A stretch of 64,000 bases of DNA, taken from the NCBI RefSeq assembly GCF_022768985.1, contig NZ_JALEKL010000008.1, positions 38,699 through 102,698 of the forward strand, read 5' to 3'. Both the position numbers and the translations under genes were made by a program. The stretch comes from Methanosphaera sp. (GTDB lineage Archaea > Methanobacteriota > Methanobacteria > Methanobacteriales > Methanobacteriaceae). The stretch's first letter is position 1. Every line of letters starts with the position of its first letter. The notes beneath the pieces are model-generated. The model saw only the letters and a list, made by a program, of their open reading frames with translations. It did no database searches and had not been told where the DNA came from. Below are positions 1 to 11,475 of the stretch, one piece after another.

Positions 1-1895
1 ATATTTCAAAGTCTCTCATTTTTAATGTTCCAAGGTTGTAGTTTACTCCTCCACGTGTTGCCCTGTTAGTATTTATCCAGGAGTCATCACCATTCATTAT
101 TATTGTTGCTGATCTTTTATTGTAATTTACTGCACCATTGTTTTGTGCAAAATTATAAAAGTATGAATCAGCTTCTGAGTTTATTGTTCCATAGTTGTAG
201 TTTATTCCACCATTGTTTTTTGCATTATTTTTTCCATAGTAGTTATTATATGAATTGATTGTTCCATAGTTGTAGTTTATTGCTCCATCTGTTGCATTGT
301 TACGTCCAAATGTTATATTTTTCATTGTTATTGTTGCATCTTTACAATTAAAGTTTACTCCACCTATTTTTGCATAACAGTAGTTTATTTGTGTATCACC
401 TTGCATTGTTATTGTTGAACCTTGTGAGTTATAATTTACTCCACCTTTATTTGTTGCATTTGCTGATTCAATTTCTATATTTTCCATGGTGATTTGTCCA
501 TTGTTATAGTTAAATCCACCATTTTCTGCTTCTCCTGTCATTTCATAGTATTCATCTTCATATACTGAATTTTCCATGTATAGGTTTGCTTTATTGTTGT
601 TGTAGTTTGCTCCACCATTTTTTGCATATCCTTTAAGTTGTGTACTTTTAATATAAAGGTAGCAGTTTTTATCGTTATAATTTACTCCACCATTCATTGT
701 TGCCTTATTTGAGGTAAGATTTGATGTGTAGATGTACATTTGTCCATTGTTATAGTTTACTCCTCCACGTTTTGCAATGTTTTGTGTTGCATTTATACGA
801 TAAATTGAGGTATTACCATTGTTAAAGTTTACTCCACCATTGTTTGTTGCTTTGTTGTTGTATGCTTCAATTTCTACAATTTTAGTTTCAGCATTCTTGT
901 TTGTGTAGATTACTCCTCCAAAGTTTAATGCTTGGTTGTTTGATATGGTTGATGTTTCAAGGTCTGTGTAGAATTTATCATTATAGATTACTCCACCATT
1001 TTGTGTTGCTTTATTGTTTTTAAATGTTGAATTTTTAATATATGTAGATCCTAGGTTGTATACTGCTCCTCCACGTACTGCTGTGTTATATGAGAAATAT
1101 GAATCTGTTATATCCATTTGTCCATTGTTGTTGTATTGACCATTGTTATTATATACAGCTGCACCATTTGTAGCGTAGTTGTTTGAAAATGATGAATTTT
1201 CTATTGTTACATTACCTTGATCATTGTATATTACTCCACCATTTTTAGATGCTGTGTTATTTAGGAATATTGAATCATAAACATTTAATGTTCCTTTGTT
1301 GTATATTACACTTCCACGTTGTGCTGATGCATATCTTACTTTGAAATCATTAAGTGTGAGTGTGTATCCTTTTTCTACTTGTATAAATTGGGTGTTATTT
1401 CGTCCATCAAATAAGTAGTTATTTGCATATATTGTAAGTTTTTCTGTATAACGTGAATTTCCCCATACTATTGGTTTTGTTATGTTGTAATTTCCATAGC
1501 CTAGGTAGATTATTTCATGGTAATTGCCGTAGTAATAATTGTTATTTTTTATTTTTTCAATTGTATTATAGAGATCATTATACCCATATACATAACGGTA
1601 GGATTTTGTTGTTTTATTGGTTGTTAGTTTTGTTTTATTTGCTGTTTTTGTTGTGTTTTGTTTTTGTGTTTTTACATCTTTTTTTTTCTATATTTTTAGT
1701 TTCTGCTATTTTATCTGTATTTTCTACTTTTTGTTGCATTTGATGTACATCAGGTGTCATATCAGCTGTTGTTATTTGTGCTTGTGTTGATATTTCATTT
1801 TTATCATCAATATCTGCAGCATTTACTGCTGATACACCTAGTATTATCACAACTAAAGTAACTAAAAATAGCATTGATAGTTTTTTAGTTTTCAT
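1..1895 (-). pseudogene. Adhesin-like secreted protein, 5' part, frameshifted at an A9 tract; continues past the left edge
   Basis: Reading leftward from an ATG at 1895, the protein starts with a clear signal peptide (MKTKKLSMLFLVTLVVIILG, then an AxA-type end at VNA-AD) and a low-complexity charged stretch. That frame stops at 1635. The rest of the gene is open in the frame beginning at 1678, without a stop to base 1. It has the same conserved block as the two adhesins to the right (a YNDLYNTIEKIK segment, then NYNIT, PIVWGN, KLTI) followed by some 18 beta-helix repeats of the NNGGVNYNN type. The two frames meet at nine consecutive A on the coding strand (1679-1687); eight A would restore one frame. 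A longer start at 1952 is possible, but the signal peptide fits 1895, with a GGGAG 13 bases upstream. Likely a cell-surface parallel beta-helix protein; whether it is dead or phase-variable cannot be told from one sequence. Confidence 0.8.
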
Positions 1896-2306
1896 AAAAG
1901 TTGTTTTGCTCCCATAAAATTTTTTTATAAAATAAACTTTAATATCCCACAATTAATAAAAAAAATTCCATATTTTAATCAAATAAATTTTTAAATAACT
2001 AAAATAAAACAATTATTTTAACTAAATTTAAGATATTATAATATTATATATGATATAACTATTAATTTATATTTTATATAGAAATTAGTAAGATTAAATT
2101 ATAAAAAATAAAGTTAAGTGCATTTTCTAGAAAGTGTGTGAAAGTAAATATGTTACACTAGTTTTCTTTAGATTCTACTATATTTAAGGCAATTAAGCTT
2201 CAATTTAGCTCTTTTATTATGATAACCTATAATTAATTAAGAATAATAAACATTACAACTATAATAAGTTTAATATTGAACTAATTAATTTAATAGATAT
2301 GAATAA
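1896..2306. other. Divergent promoter region between two adhesin-like genes
   Basis: About 410 bases, almost all A/T, separating two divergent adhesin-like genes; promoters for both must lie here. Too AT-rich to call TATA boxes with confidence. The one ordered element is a near-palindrome at 2121-2136 (core TTTCTAGAAA, extended by CA and TG flanks), which could be an operator. No ORF with a plausible start was seen. Confidence 0.5.
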
Positions 2307-5300
2307 ATGATTAACATGATACAAAGAAGTAAATTAATCCCTTTTATGTTTATTTTATTATTTTTTCTGGCAATAACAACTGTAAATGCAGCACAAATAG
2401 ATGATACAGGCAATAATACTCAATTGTCACATAAAAGTAGTGAAGTAGTAACAGCTGTTGTATCACAGCCAGATATAAAAGTAGATGAAAACATAAAGAT
2501 GCAAAAAAATATAAAAAAAGAACAAACACGTAATGTATCAAGTTTTGATGAATTATATGATACAATAGAGGATATAAAAACAAATTCAAATGAAACATCA
2601 CAAACTATTAACCTTAATGCTGGAAACTATAATATTACAAAGACAATAAACTGGGGAAATACAACACATACAACAAAAACACTTACAATTAATGGAAACA
2701 ATATAAAAGTTGATGGACAAAGACAATACCAGTTTATGAGTATATCAAATAATTACACACTTAATATCTACAATATCATATTAGAAAACTGTAGTGGTTC
2801 AGTATTTAAATCAAGTGGTAATTTAACAATTATTAACTCAAACTTCAAAAACAACAATGCAACAAGTGGCGGGGTTGTATATAATGAAGGATTTTTAGTT
2901 CTTAGAAATTCAAACCTTACAGACAACCATGCAACTAATAGTGGAGCATCAATATATAACAAGGCAAATGCTAGTATTACAAATACCTTATTTAAAGACA
3001 ACACAGCAAAAACAGCTGCAGGTGTATATAATGATGGTGGAATGACAAATATTATAGATTCAAACTTCATCAGTAACATTGCAGATAATGGTGGAGCCCT
3101 TCTAAATTCAAATAATGGTACTATGAATATTATCCAATTATACTTCTTTGATAATAATGCAACAGTAGATGGTGGAGTATTATATAACAAAATAGGAAAT
3201 TTAAATATTATACACTCAAATTTTACAAATAACAATGCAAAAAATAAAGCATCTGTAGTATACAATAGTGGAAGTCTACTAGTTGATGGATGTATACTAA
3301 GTGATAACTATGATAAAGAAAATTCTAGCATAGTATAAGATAACACAGCAGATAGTAGCATGGTATGTAAAAATAATATAATATCAAATACCTACACATC
3401 AAAGACAAAACAACAAATACGTATCTATTCACCAGTAAATAGAATAGATGAAACAGATGAGGTAATCTTCACAGTTGACGGTAGTAACATCACAGCTATA
3501 AATTCAGATGATGGATCATATATTGACTATACATATAACACAGCAGGAAGAAAAACAATACAAGTTACATCACCAATACTACCTGAAAATAATACAATAA
3601 CATTAGTTGTTAAAGTTGAAGTAGAAATTGACGCGATAAATCTTAACACAATAGATGACACACCAGTATTTAACAATATTACACTAAAAGGAAACATAAC
3701 AAATAATGGAATACTTGTAGGTGATGATGTACCTGTTATAATACAACTAAATGGAAGATATTATAATTCAACAGTAAAAAATGGTATTATTAATGAAACT
3801 ATAGATACATCAAATCTTAAATCTGGAATGTATATAATAGCAGTAATTGCAAATCCTGACACTTCAAATGTAAAAGTTGAGACAACCATACTAAACATGA
3901 TAAAACGTGAAATAGACAGAATTGATCTTAGAGTTGATAATGTAAATAAACAGCCAATCATAATTACAACCACAACATATAATGAGAATAATAATACCAT
4001 AAATTCAGGACGTGTAATATTTAAAGTTGATGGTAGTGTAGTTGGTAGTGTAAATGTAGATGAAAATGGAGTAGCAGTACTTAATTACACAGATATTCTA
4101 TGGGCAGGAAACTATGATATAAGTGTAGAATATACAAGTGACTACTACAACATGAAGACAAATAAAACAAAAATAGCAACAAGAAATGTGATTGACACAC
4201 CAACTATTGAAACAAAAACTGTGACATATTCAACATCATCAACAATAAAAGTAAATCTTACATCAAATGGAGCAAAAGTTGCAGGAAGTATAGATTGTGA
4301 TGCAAAGATAATTATAAATGGAGTAGAACGACAGCTTAATACAACATTTAGAAGTGGAAAACTTACAATAAAAATACCAAATGACATACCAGCAACAGGT
4401 AATGAATCTGATGGATATGACATCATAGTAAATATCAAAGAAAATGACATGTATGATGCAAAAGAGTTTATGGCTAAAGTATATATCCAGAAATCAAATG
4501 CAATACTACTACTTGATGTAGCAAATAAAAATATAACAACACTTGACACTCTCAAAGCAACAGTACAGATAATATCACCATCAGAACTTGATGGAAAAAT
4601 AGCATTTACAATACTTAATAAATCCGATGTTATTACAACAATATATGCAGACATCATAGATACACAATCAACACTAAACTATGACCTTAATGGAACCATT
4701 CCAGCTGGTGAATATACACTAAAAGCTGCAATTACATCACCTAACTTTGAAGCAGCACAAGACATGACCAAAATAAACATAACACCTGTTGATGTAGCAG
4801 ACCATGAAATCATAATAGGTGAAATAAAAACACTAGAGAACATTAAAATCAATGAAATACTTCTTGATGTAAATGGAGATGAACTAAAAGGAACCTCAAA
4901 TATTGAAGTACTAATAGGCAACAAATCAGTACTTAATGTGACAATCACTGGTGGTAATTTAACTATTGAAATTCCAACAAATACACTAAAAGCAGCAACA
5001 TATAATACAACAATAGTACTTAAAAATGTAGCATATAACATGAAAGTATTTATGACACAATTTAATATAACACGTCGTGATGTAGATATAACAATAGCAC
5101 ACAACAATCCCAAAGTACTCGGTGTACTTCAAATAAATACAACAATCTACAGTGCTATGAAATCTGTTGAATGTGGTGTTGTAACATTTAAAATCAATGG
5201 ATGTACACTAAAAGATACAAATGGAAATACAATAAAAGTAGCAGTAAATAGTGGTGTTGCACAACTTAACTACACACTACCTGAAAGTATAGGACAAGGA

Positions 5301-6272
5301 CTCTACAATATAACAGCACTATATTCTGATAAAAACTACTACAACAGTAATATAAAAACAGTAAATAATACACAAATTACAAGAGTTGACATGGAAGATA
5401 TAATTGTTGAACCAGTTGAAATAAGAAAAGGTGAAAATACAATAATTGACATAACACTCAGAGATACTAATGGAAATACTATAGTTAAAGATGTTAAAGT
5501 TGTAATTAAACTTAACAATAAAACATTTATTCAAACTAAAACAACAGATGGAATATTAAACCTTGAACTTAACACATCAACACAAAAAGCAAAACAACAC
5601 ACAATAGATGTAATATTTGATAAAAATAGCCTCTACAACCAGCAAAGATGCACCATAAATTTAACAATCAAAAACAGAATAGCTGATATTAAAATAAATA
5701 CACTCAACACAAAAACCACACAAACACTACCAATAGTTGTAATAGTACAAGAAGATGGTCAAAGTGTAAATGGTGGATTTGTAACATTTAAACTTAATGG
5801 TAAAACACTAAAAGATACACAAGGTAATGTGATTTATGCTGAAGTTGTTGATTCAAAAGCAATACTTTCATATAAACTACCAACCACCCTTGGATCTGGA
5901 AACTACACATTATGTGCACAATTTAGAAATAGTGACTTTGAAAGCACAGAAGCTGAAACAAGCCTTGAAATTACAAAATCAATAATAAATAATGAAACAC
6001 TTGATTGTATGGTTGTAAAGTATGGATCTGACCTCACTATTAATTCAGACATATTTGACATGGCAGGAAGTAAAATTAAAGCAACAACCAAGGTGACAGT
6101 TAAATTAGATGATAAAACATTTATAACTACAGCAATTGTAAATGGAAAACTTAGACTTAAAGTTAATACAACCAATATGAAAGTTGGAAATCATACAATA
6201 ATAGTTAAACTTGGTGAAAACTCATTATACTCATCTGCTAGGATTGAAATTCCAATTATTGTTGAAAATTAG
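2307..6272 (+). pseudogene. Adhesin-like secreted protein interrupted by one in-frame TAA
   Basis: The gene runs in one frame from 2307 to 6272 (1321 codons), broken only by TAA at 3336-3338. Seven codons later the same frame continues from ATG 3360 for 970 residues. Joined length is close to that of the intact neighbour (1302 residues), and the order is the same: signal peptide (residues 1-29), charged linker, conserved SFDELYDTIEDIK...INWGN block (about 80-150), beta-helix repeats (about 155-345), then a series of roughly 100-residue Ig-like repeats to the end, each with a strand like GNHTIIVKLGENSLY. No C-terminal membrane anchor is visible. As written, only a secreted 343-residue beta-helix fragment would be made; the 970-residue remainder has no signal peptide or good ribosome site. 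A Tyr or Lys/Gln/Glu codon one base away would restore it. Confidence 0.82.
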
Positions 6273-6310
6273 GTGTTTTATTATATAACACCTTTAATCT
6301 CCCTTTTTTA
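6272..6310 (+). terminator. Hairpin plus T-rich tract after the adhesin gene
   Basis: GGTGTT (6272-6277) pairs with AACACC (6287-6292) around a 9-base loop, beginning at the stop codon, followed by a T-rich tract with CCCTTTTTT. This fits a transcription terminator; archaeal termination mainly uses the T tract, so the role of the hairpin is inferred. Confidence 0.55.
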
Positions 6311-6749
6311 CTTTTTTTATTTCAATTTTTATTTTATTTTTGTTTTTAATTTTTTATTTGATTTTTTTTATCTATTTTTTGTGTTGATTTGTTATTTTTT
6401 TGTTGTTTATGGTGTTGTTTGTTATTTTTTTATTTTAAATATTTTTTATAATTTTTCTTGTTTTGTTTTAGTATACTATTTTTTCTCTTTATAATTAAAC
6501 ACTTTTTTAAAGCTTATTTTCTTGTTTTATTTATTTTTAAATATTTAAATATTATTTTATTGAAATTATTTAATTGTAGTTGATTTTTAAGAATTATAAG
6601 TGCTTTATTTTAGAAATAAATAAGTTTTTAGTAAAACTAACTAAATTAAAGTTTTATAATAATCGTACTTTCTAAAATATTTGCTTAAATTAAAATTAAA
6701 CTATGGTAAGTATTTAACAATTTAATAAAAAAAGTGGGATGAAAAAATA
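6273..6749. other. Intergenic region between tandem adhesin-like genes
   Basis: About 480 bases. The first 220 are extremely T-rich (open only because T-rich codons rarely form stops, giving a Phe/Tyr nonsense ORF). The rest is mixed A/T and should contain the promoter of the downstream adhesin. A Shine-Dalgarno-like GTGGGATGA precedes its ATG. Nothing else was recognised. Confidence 0.5.
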
Positions 6750-9700
6750 ATGATAAATAAGAAAAAAATATTTTCTTTTATATTTATCTTAATATTTTTC
6801 ATAATGATAATATCAGCAGCAAATGCAGCAGATACAAATGCTACAAATGATATTAAAAAAGATACAACTGCTAAATTATCACCTGAATTAGACGATTCAG
6901 TAGCAGAAGTATCACAAAAAGACATTGTGCAAAATAAGACACAAAAAGAAAATATAAAAGAAACAACAAAAACCCAGAAAAATGCTAAAGAAAATACAAT
7001 AAAACAAACACAGAAAAATTCTAAACTAAACACCATAAAAGAAACAAAACAAGATACAATAAAAGAAACAACAGTAAATAACTACCAAGAATTATATAAT
7101 AAAATCGAAGATATTAAGGCAAACTCAACAAATCTTGAGGAAGTAATCAACCTAAATCCTGGAGACTATAAAATAACCGAGACAATAGTATGGGGAAATG
7201 CCGCTCATACAAAAAAACTAACAATCAATGGAAACAACCAGACAATAAATGGACAAGACAAGTACAGATTCTTACATATACTAAAAGGAAGCACATTATA
7301 TCTTAACAATATAACAATAGATCACTGCTTCATAAATCGTTCAACATCAACTAATGGTGGAGGAGCAATATATAATGAAGGTGAAACCACAATAAATAAC
7401 ACAATTATAAAAAATACTTGTTCATCAAAAAGTACAGAATCCTTTAGTGGTGGAGCAATAAGAAACGATGCAAATCTAACAATAATCAACTCAAAAATAG
7501 ACAATTGTCATGCACTAAATGGAAGTGGAGGAGCAATATATAGTAGTGGATACTATGAAAGTGATCAATATATTGAATCAAAGCTCATAATTGAAAATTC
7601 AACAATAAACAACTGTACAACAGCACCAAATGGTGCAGGTGGAGCAATATATAGTAGTGGATATGCAGTTATTGAAAATTCAAACTTCACAAATAACTGG
7701 GCTCGTAACGGAGGAGCATTATATATTATCAATGAAACTATAAAAGCACCTAATGGAAATTACATTATTCGAAATTCAAACTTCATAAATAATACGGCAA
7801 ACTGGGCAGGAGCAATATTTAACTACCGAGAATCAAATGTAACAATAACTTCATCAAACTTCACAGGAAACAAAGCATCTGATATAGCAGGAGCAATTTT
7901 TGGTCATATGTTAGTTACAAATACAACAATTATAAACTCAACATTCACAAATAACACAGCATTAAATGGTTATGGTGGAGCTGTTAAAAATGATAATAAT
8001 ATGACAATAATTAACTCAACCTTCATAAATAACTCAGCATTAAATGGTTCAGGTGGAGCTATTGACTCTGAGCATAACATGACAATAATTAACTCAATAT
8101 TTAAAAATAACAGAGCAAAAAAAGCTGGTGCAATTGTAATTTATGGTGAAAATATGAATATGACTGGTTTAATTATTGAAAATAACAATGCAACTAGCCG
8201 TGAAGGAGCAATATTTACAGGTATGTCTTGTAATATTACAATTAACAACTCAACAATTATAAATAATTATGATATGAATGGAACATCAGTATATCTATAT
8301 ACAAATTCAGCAAGTAACATAACAATATCAAATACAACAATCAATAATACATATAAAGCAAATGCATCAGAGCCTGTAAATATAACATCACCTATACAAA
8401 TGGAAAATCTTGATATAAAAGAAGTTAGATTTACACTTGAAGATAAAACAATTACAACAACAAAAGATAAAAAAACAAACATGGTAATGATAAACTATAC
8501 ATTCTACAATGTAGGTATAATTCCTGCAAATGTTAAGTTTAGTTCACTTTTTACCCAGAATAATGACTTTAATGCTATAATGGATGTAAGTCCTGTTGAT
8601 ACACAAATAAAAATATACTCCTATAACACTACAATAAAAACACTAAATAACTTTACAATAATTGATGCTACAATAAAAACAATAAACAATAAAAATATTG
8701 TGGGTGAGATACCTGTTGACTTCCTTATTAATGGAGTAAAAGTACATAATATAACAACAGTTGATGGTAAAATCTACAGAATAATACTACCTACAGATAA
8801 ATACATTGCAGGTGAATATAACTTCACAATACAATCAAAACAGACACCAATATATAATCCATCAAATGCAACAAGAACATTTAAAATAAAAAATAGAACA
8901 GCAACAATCACAATAAATACAAACACACCAAAAGTAGAAGGAGAACTTACAGCAAACATAACAATACGTGATGAGACAGGTCTTGTAAATCGTGGAAAAA
9001 TAATAGTACTTGTAAATGGAACACAGATCTCAGAGCCAATAAGTATAGATAATGGAAAAACATCAATAGAATACACACTTCCATCAACAATAAAAGCAGG
9101 AAAATCAGACATTACTGTTCAATATATTGATAAATATACAAACTATGCAGAAACAACAAAAGCATTCAATGTAGAAAAATATGACATTAATGCTGAAATT
9201 AAAGATATTACAATAAAAACACTACAAAATACAACAATAAACACACAAGTAGTAGACACTCAGGGAAATATAATAACACAAGATATGGACGTTGAAGTAT
9301 TCCTAGGTAATGTGTCTGTTTTAAATACAACAACAAGAGACTCAAAACTTGATATTACAATTCCAACAGACAAATACCTTGCAGGAAAATATGATCTAAC
9401 ATTTAAATTTAAAGGAAATGAAAAATATAATCCTCTTGATAAAACAGTAAAACTCACAATAGAAAATCGTGATGCAATAGTAAACATCATAACAAACACT
9501 CCAAAAACACTAGAAGAACTTGAAATAACAGTAAATGTTAATGAAAATACAACACCACTAAATGGTGGATATGTGGTTTTATTAATCAATTCAAAAACAC
9601 TAAAAGATACAAATAATAAAACAATAAAACTCCCTGTTGAAAATGGAGTAGTAAAATATAATTATAAATTACTCGGCTTATACAAAGCAGGAATGCATAA

Positions 9701-10658
9701 TATCACAGCAAAATACATCAATAAATACTACAACACTGCAATAAATACAACTAAATTCAACGTACTTCTAACAGACATTACAGGAGAACTTAATCCAATA
9801 ACAGCTAAAACACTCGAAAAAATAACAGTAAACATTCCAATAGTTGATGAAAATGGTAACAAATTAATTAAAGATACAAAAGTTGTAGTGAAACTTAATG
9901 GAAAAACCTACCAGAAAATGGAAATTAAAGATGGACAACTAGCATTTAACATATCATCAGAGAGATTCAGAGCAGATAAAACATACACACTAAAAATAAT
10001 CCTTGGTAAAAACTCCATATACAATAACCTATCACTAAATACAACAATAAACATGCAAATACGTAAAGTAAACATTGAAATTGAACCAATAGTTGACATA
10101 CACACAACACAACTAATACCAGTAAATGCACTAATAAAAGACATGGAAGGCAATCCTATAGATGGACGTGTTCTCTTTAAAATTAATGGAAAAACACAAC
10201 TTGATGAAAACTTAAAACCAGTATTTTTCGAAGTAAGAAATGGAGTAGTTGATGCAACATATAAACTACCTGTAACAATAAATCGAAACTACAAAATAGA
10301 ACTAGTACACTCAGCAATTGGATATGAAAGATCAGCAGCAAGCATAACATTTAAAGCACAAAAAACAGATCTTGCAGATCCAACAATAAAACCAATAACA
10401 ATAACAAAAGGATCAAATACAACAATCACTACACTACTTGAAGATATTTATGGACAAAAAATAGCAAGAACATCAAAAATATCAATAAAAGTCGATGGAA
10501 AAACACAACTAAGTGGAGTAGAAATTACATCAGGACTCATCAATAAAACAATTGATACACAAACACTAAAATCTGGAAATCATAAAATAACACTAGTAAT
10601 AGGAGAAAATACAGTCTATAATAAGAAAGTTGTGGAAGTACCACTCACTGTTGAATAA
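6750..10658 (+). CDS. Adhesin-like secreted protein (beta-helix plus Ig-like repeats), intact
   Basis: A 1302-residue surface protein. Residues 1-28 form a signal peptide ending in ANA. Residues 35-110 are a Lys/Thr/Gln-rich linker with short KET.. repeats. A conserved block (NNYQELYNKIEDIK ... IVWGN ... LTINGNN) follows at about 110-165. Residues about 170-530 carry parallel beta-helix repeats with recurring GGAIYN/GGAIYS and NSTFxNN turns. Residues about 580-1302 hold about seven Ig-like (Big-type) modules of roughly 100 residues, with Asn-rich sequons. No membrane anchor, sorting motif or pseudomurein-binding repeat was recognised, so attachment is unclear. It is a tandem paralog of the broken gene at 2307. 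Such proteins in gut methanogens are thought to mediate contact with other cells or the host; that role is inferred. Confidence 0.88.
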   Translation: MINKKKIFSFIFILIFFIMIISAANAADTNATNDIKKDTTAKLSPELDDSVAEVSQKDIVQNKTQKENIKETTKTQKNAKENTIKQTQKNSKLNTIKETKQDTIKETTVNNYQELYNKIEDIKANSTNLEEVINLNPGDYKITETIVWGNAAHTKKLTINGNNQTINGQDKYRFLHILKGSTLYLNNITIDHCFINRSTSTNGGGAIYNEGETTINNTIIKNTCSSKSTESFSGGAIRNDANLTIINSKIDNCHALNGSGGAIYSSGYYESDQYIESKLIIENSTINNCTTAPNGAGGAIYSSGYAVIENSNFTNNWARNGGALYIINETIKAPNGNYIIRNSNFINNTANWAGAIFNYRESNVTITSSNFTGNKASDIAGAIFGHMLVTNTTIINSTFTNNTALNGYGGAVKNDNNMTIINSTFINNSALNGSGGAIDSEHNMTIINSIFKNNRAKKAGAIVIYGENMNMTGLIIENNNATSREGAIFTGMSCNITINNSTIINNYDMNGTSVYLYTNSASNITISNTTINNTYKANASEPVNITSPIQMENLDIKEVRFTLEDKTITTTKDKKTNMVMINYTFYNVGIIPANVKFSSLFTQNNDFNAIMDVSPVDTQIKIYSYNTTIKTLNNFTIIDATIKTINNKNIVGEIPVDFLINGVKVHNITTVDGKIYRIILPTDKYIAGEYNFTIQSKQTPIYNPSNATRTFKIKNRTATITINTNTPKVEGELTANITIRDETGLVNRGKIIVLVNGTQISEPISIDNGKTSIEYTLPSTIKAGKSDITVQYIDKYTNYAETTKAFNVEKYDINAEIKDITIKTLQNTTINTQVVDTQGNIITQDMDVEVFLGNVSVLNTTTRDSKLDITIPTDKYLAGKYDLTFKFKGNEKYNPLDKTVKLTIENRDAIVNIITNTPKTLEELEITVNVNENTTPLNGGYVVLLINSKTLKDTNNKTIKLPVENGVVKYNYKLLGLYKAGMHNITAKYINKYYNTAINTTKFNVLLTDITGELNPITAKTLEKITVNIPIVDENGNKLIKDTKVVVKLNGKTYQKMEIKDGQLAFNISSERFRADKTYTLKIILGKNSIYNNLSLNTTINMQIRKVNIEIEPIVDIHTTQLIPVNALIKDMEGNPIDGRVLFKINGKTQLDENLKPVFFEVRNGVVDATYKLPVTINRNYKIELVHSAIGYERSAASITFKAQKTDLADPTIKPITITKGSNTTITTLLEDIYGQKIARTSKISIKVDGKTQLSGVEITSGLINKTIDTQTLKSGNHKITLVIGENTVYNKKVVEVPLTVE

Positions 10659-10815
10659 AATCTTAAAAAAAGGAAAGAGGGTGGAATTGGATGAAAAGTG
10701 GTGATGATAAAAATTAAAATTTCTAATTAATTAAAATTTCAAAATAAGAAAAAGTTCTTTCCCCCTAACTTCTCATCTTCCCCCCATTCTCTTTTTTTCA
10801 TTATTTAATTTTGTA
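10659..10815. terminator. Convergent 3' ends with T and A tracts
   Basis: The adhesin gene (plus) and the small gene to the right (minus) converge here. A C-rich then T7 tract (about 10773-10798) can terminate plus-strand transcripts, and A-rich tracts (10664-10670) serve the minus strand. No strong hairpin was found. Confidence 0.4.
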
Positions 10816-11295
10816 TTAGATTCCATTGTGCATGGTTTTTGCTAGATTTTGTGCATATTCTAGTGGATTTTTTGGATTATTTATTTCAATTTCAGGATCA
10901 ATTTTATTTAAACTACTTGCATATTCTGGATTTTCGCTTTTTTGCTGATCTATTTTATGGTTTTCAACTTCTATGTAGAGTGCATCTATTAGGTTTCTGA
11001 TTGATTCATATATTACTAGTTCTCCTTTAAATTTATTATCATCTAGCATTAGATTTGTTAATGTTTTAATTAACTGTTTTATCTCAGAAATACCACACCT
11101 ACATCTACATAGCATGTCTTCAACTTCATAGTATGCATCGATGAGTGAATCTATTTCATCTTTGTTGTGTCTAAATACTACTCTTATATTAAAAAGTACC
11201 ATTTTAAGGTAGTGATTTGTGTTTTTATTTAAGTTTTCATTACTAGCATTTAGTATGTCATCAATTTCTAGAACTTCAAGCTTCTTTGTTTTCAT
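10816..11295 (-). CDS. Unknown protein of about 159 residues
   Basis: Not recognised. A mostly helical, charged, soluble protein with a CRCRCG cluster near residue 75 that could bind a metal or form disulfides. No signal peptide or membrane segment. The frame opens at ATG 11310, but an AGGAT sequence overlaps that codon and is correctly spaced from the next ATG at 11295 (protein starting MKTKKLEVLEIDD), so the shorter start is preferred. It stands alone, convergent with the adhesin and divergent from the RqcH gene. Confidence 0.65.
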   Translation of the reverse strand: MKTKKLEVLEIDDILNASNENLNKNTNHYLKMVLFNIRVVFRHNKDEIDSLIDAYYEVEDMLCRCRCGISEIKQLIKTLTNLMLDDNKFKGELVIYESIRNLIDALYIEVENHKIDQQKSENPEYASSLNKIDPEIEINNPKNPLEYAQNLAKTMHNGI

Positions 11296-11475
11296 ATATA
11301 ATATCCTCATCTAATTTTTTTAATTACTTTATCTAGTATTATCATTTATTTTTCTAAATTTAAATTACTTTAATTAATAATGTTTTATAGATGTATTATA
11401 ATAGAAATACAATACAAACGAAAAAACAGAAAAAGCATATTATTTTATTTATTATTTTTTTTTAAGTGATTAATT

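Noticed and set aside
1..1620. Regular repeats on the minus strand as a CRISPR array
   Set aside because: The repeated words (such as GGTGGAGTAAACTATAAC) are codons of the beta-helix repeat NGGVNYN; spacing varies and the frame stays open.
4145..5113. Long minus-strand ORFs inside the adhesin genes
   Set aside because: Shadow frames of Thr/Asn-rich coding sequence, hydrophobic by complementarity; no starts or family motifs.
6273..6494. 73-residue ORF rich in Phe/Tyr right after the adhesin
   Set aside because: Directly follows the stop in a T-rich spacer with a terminator; no ribosome site, composition is what T-rich DNA gives in any frame.
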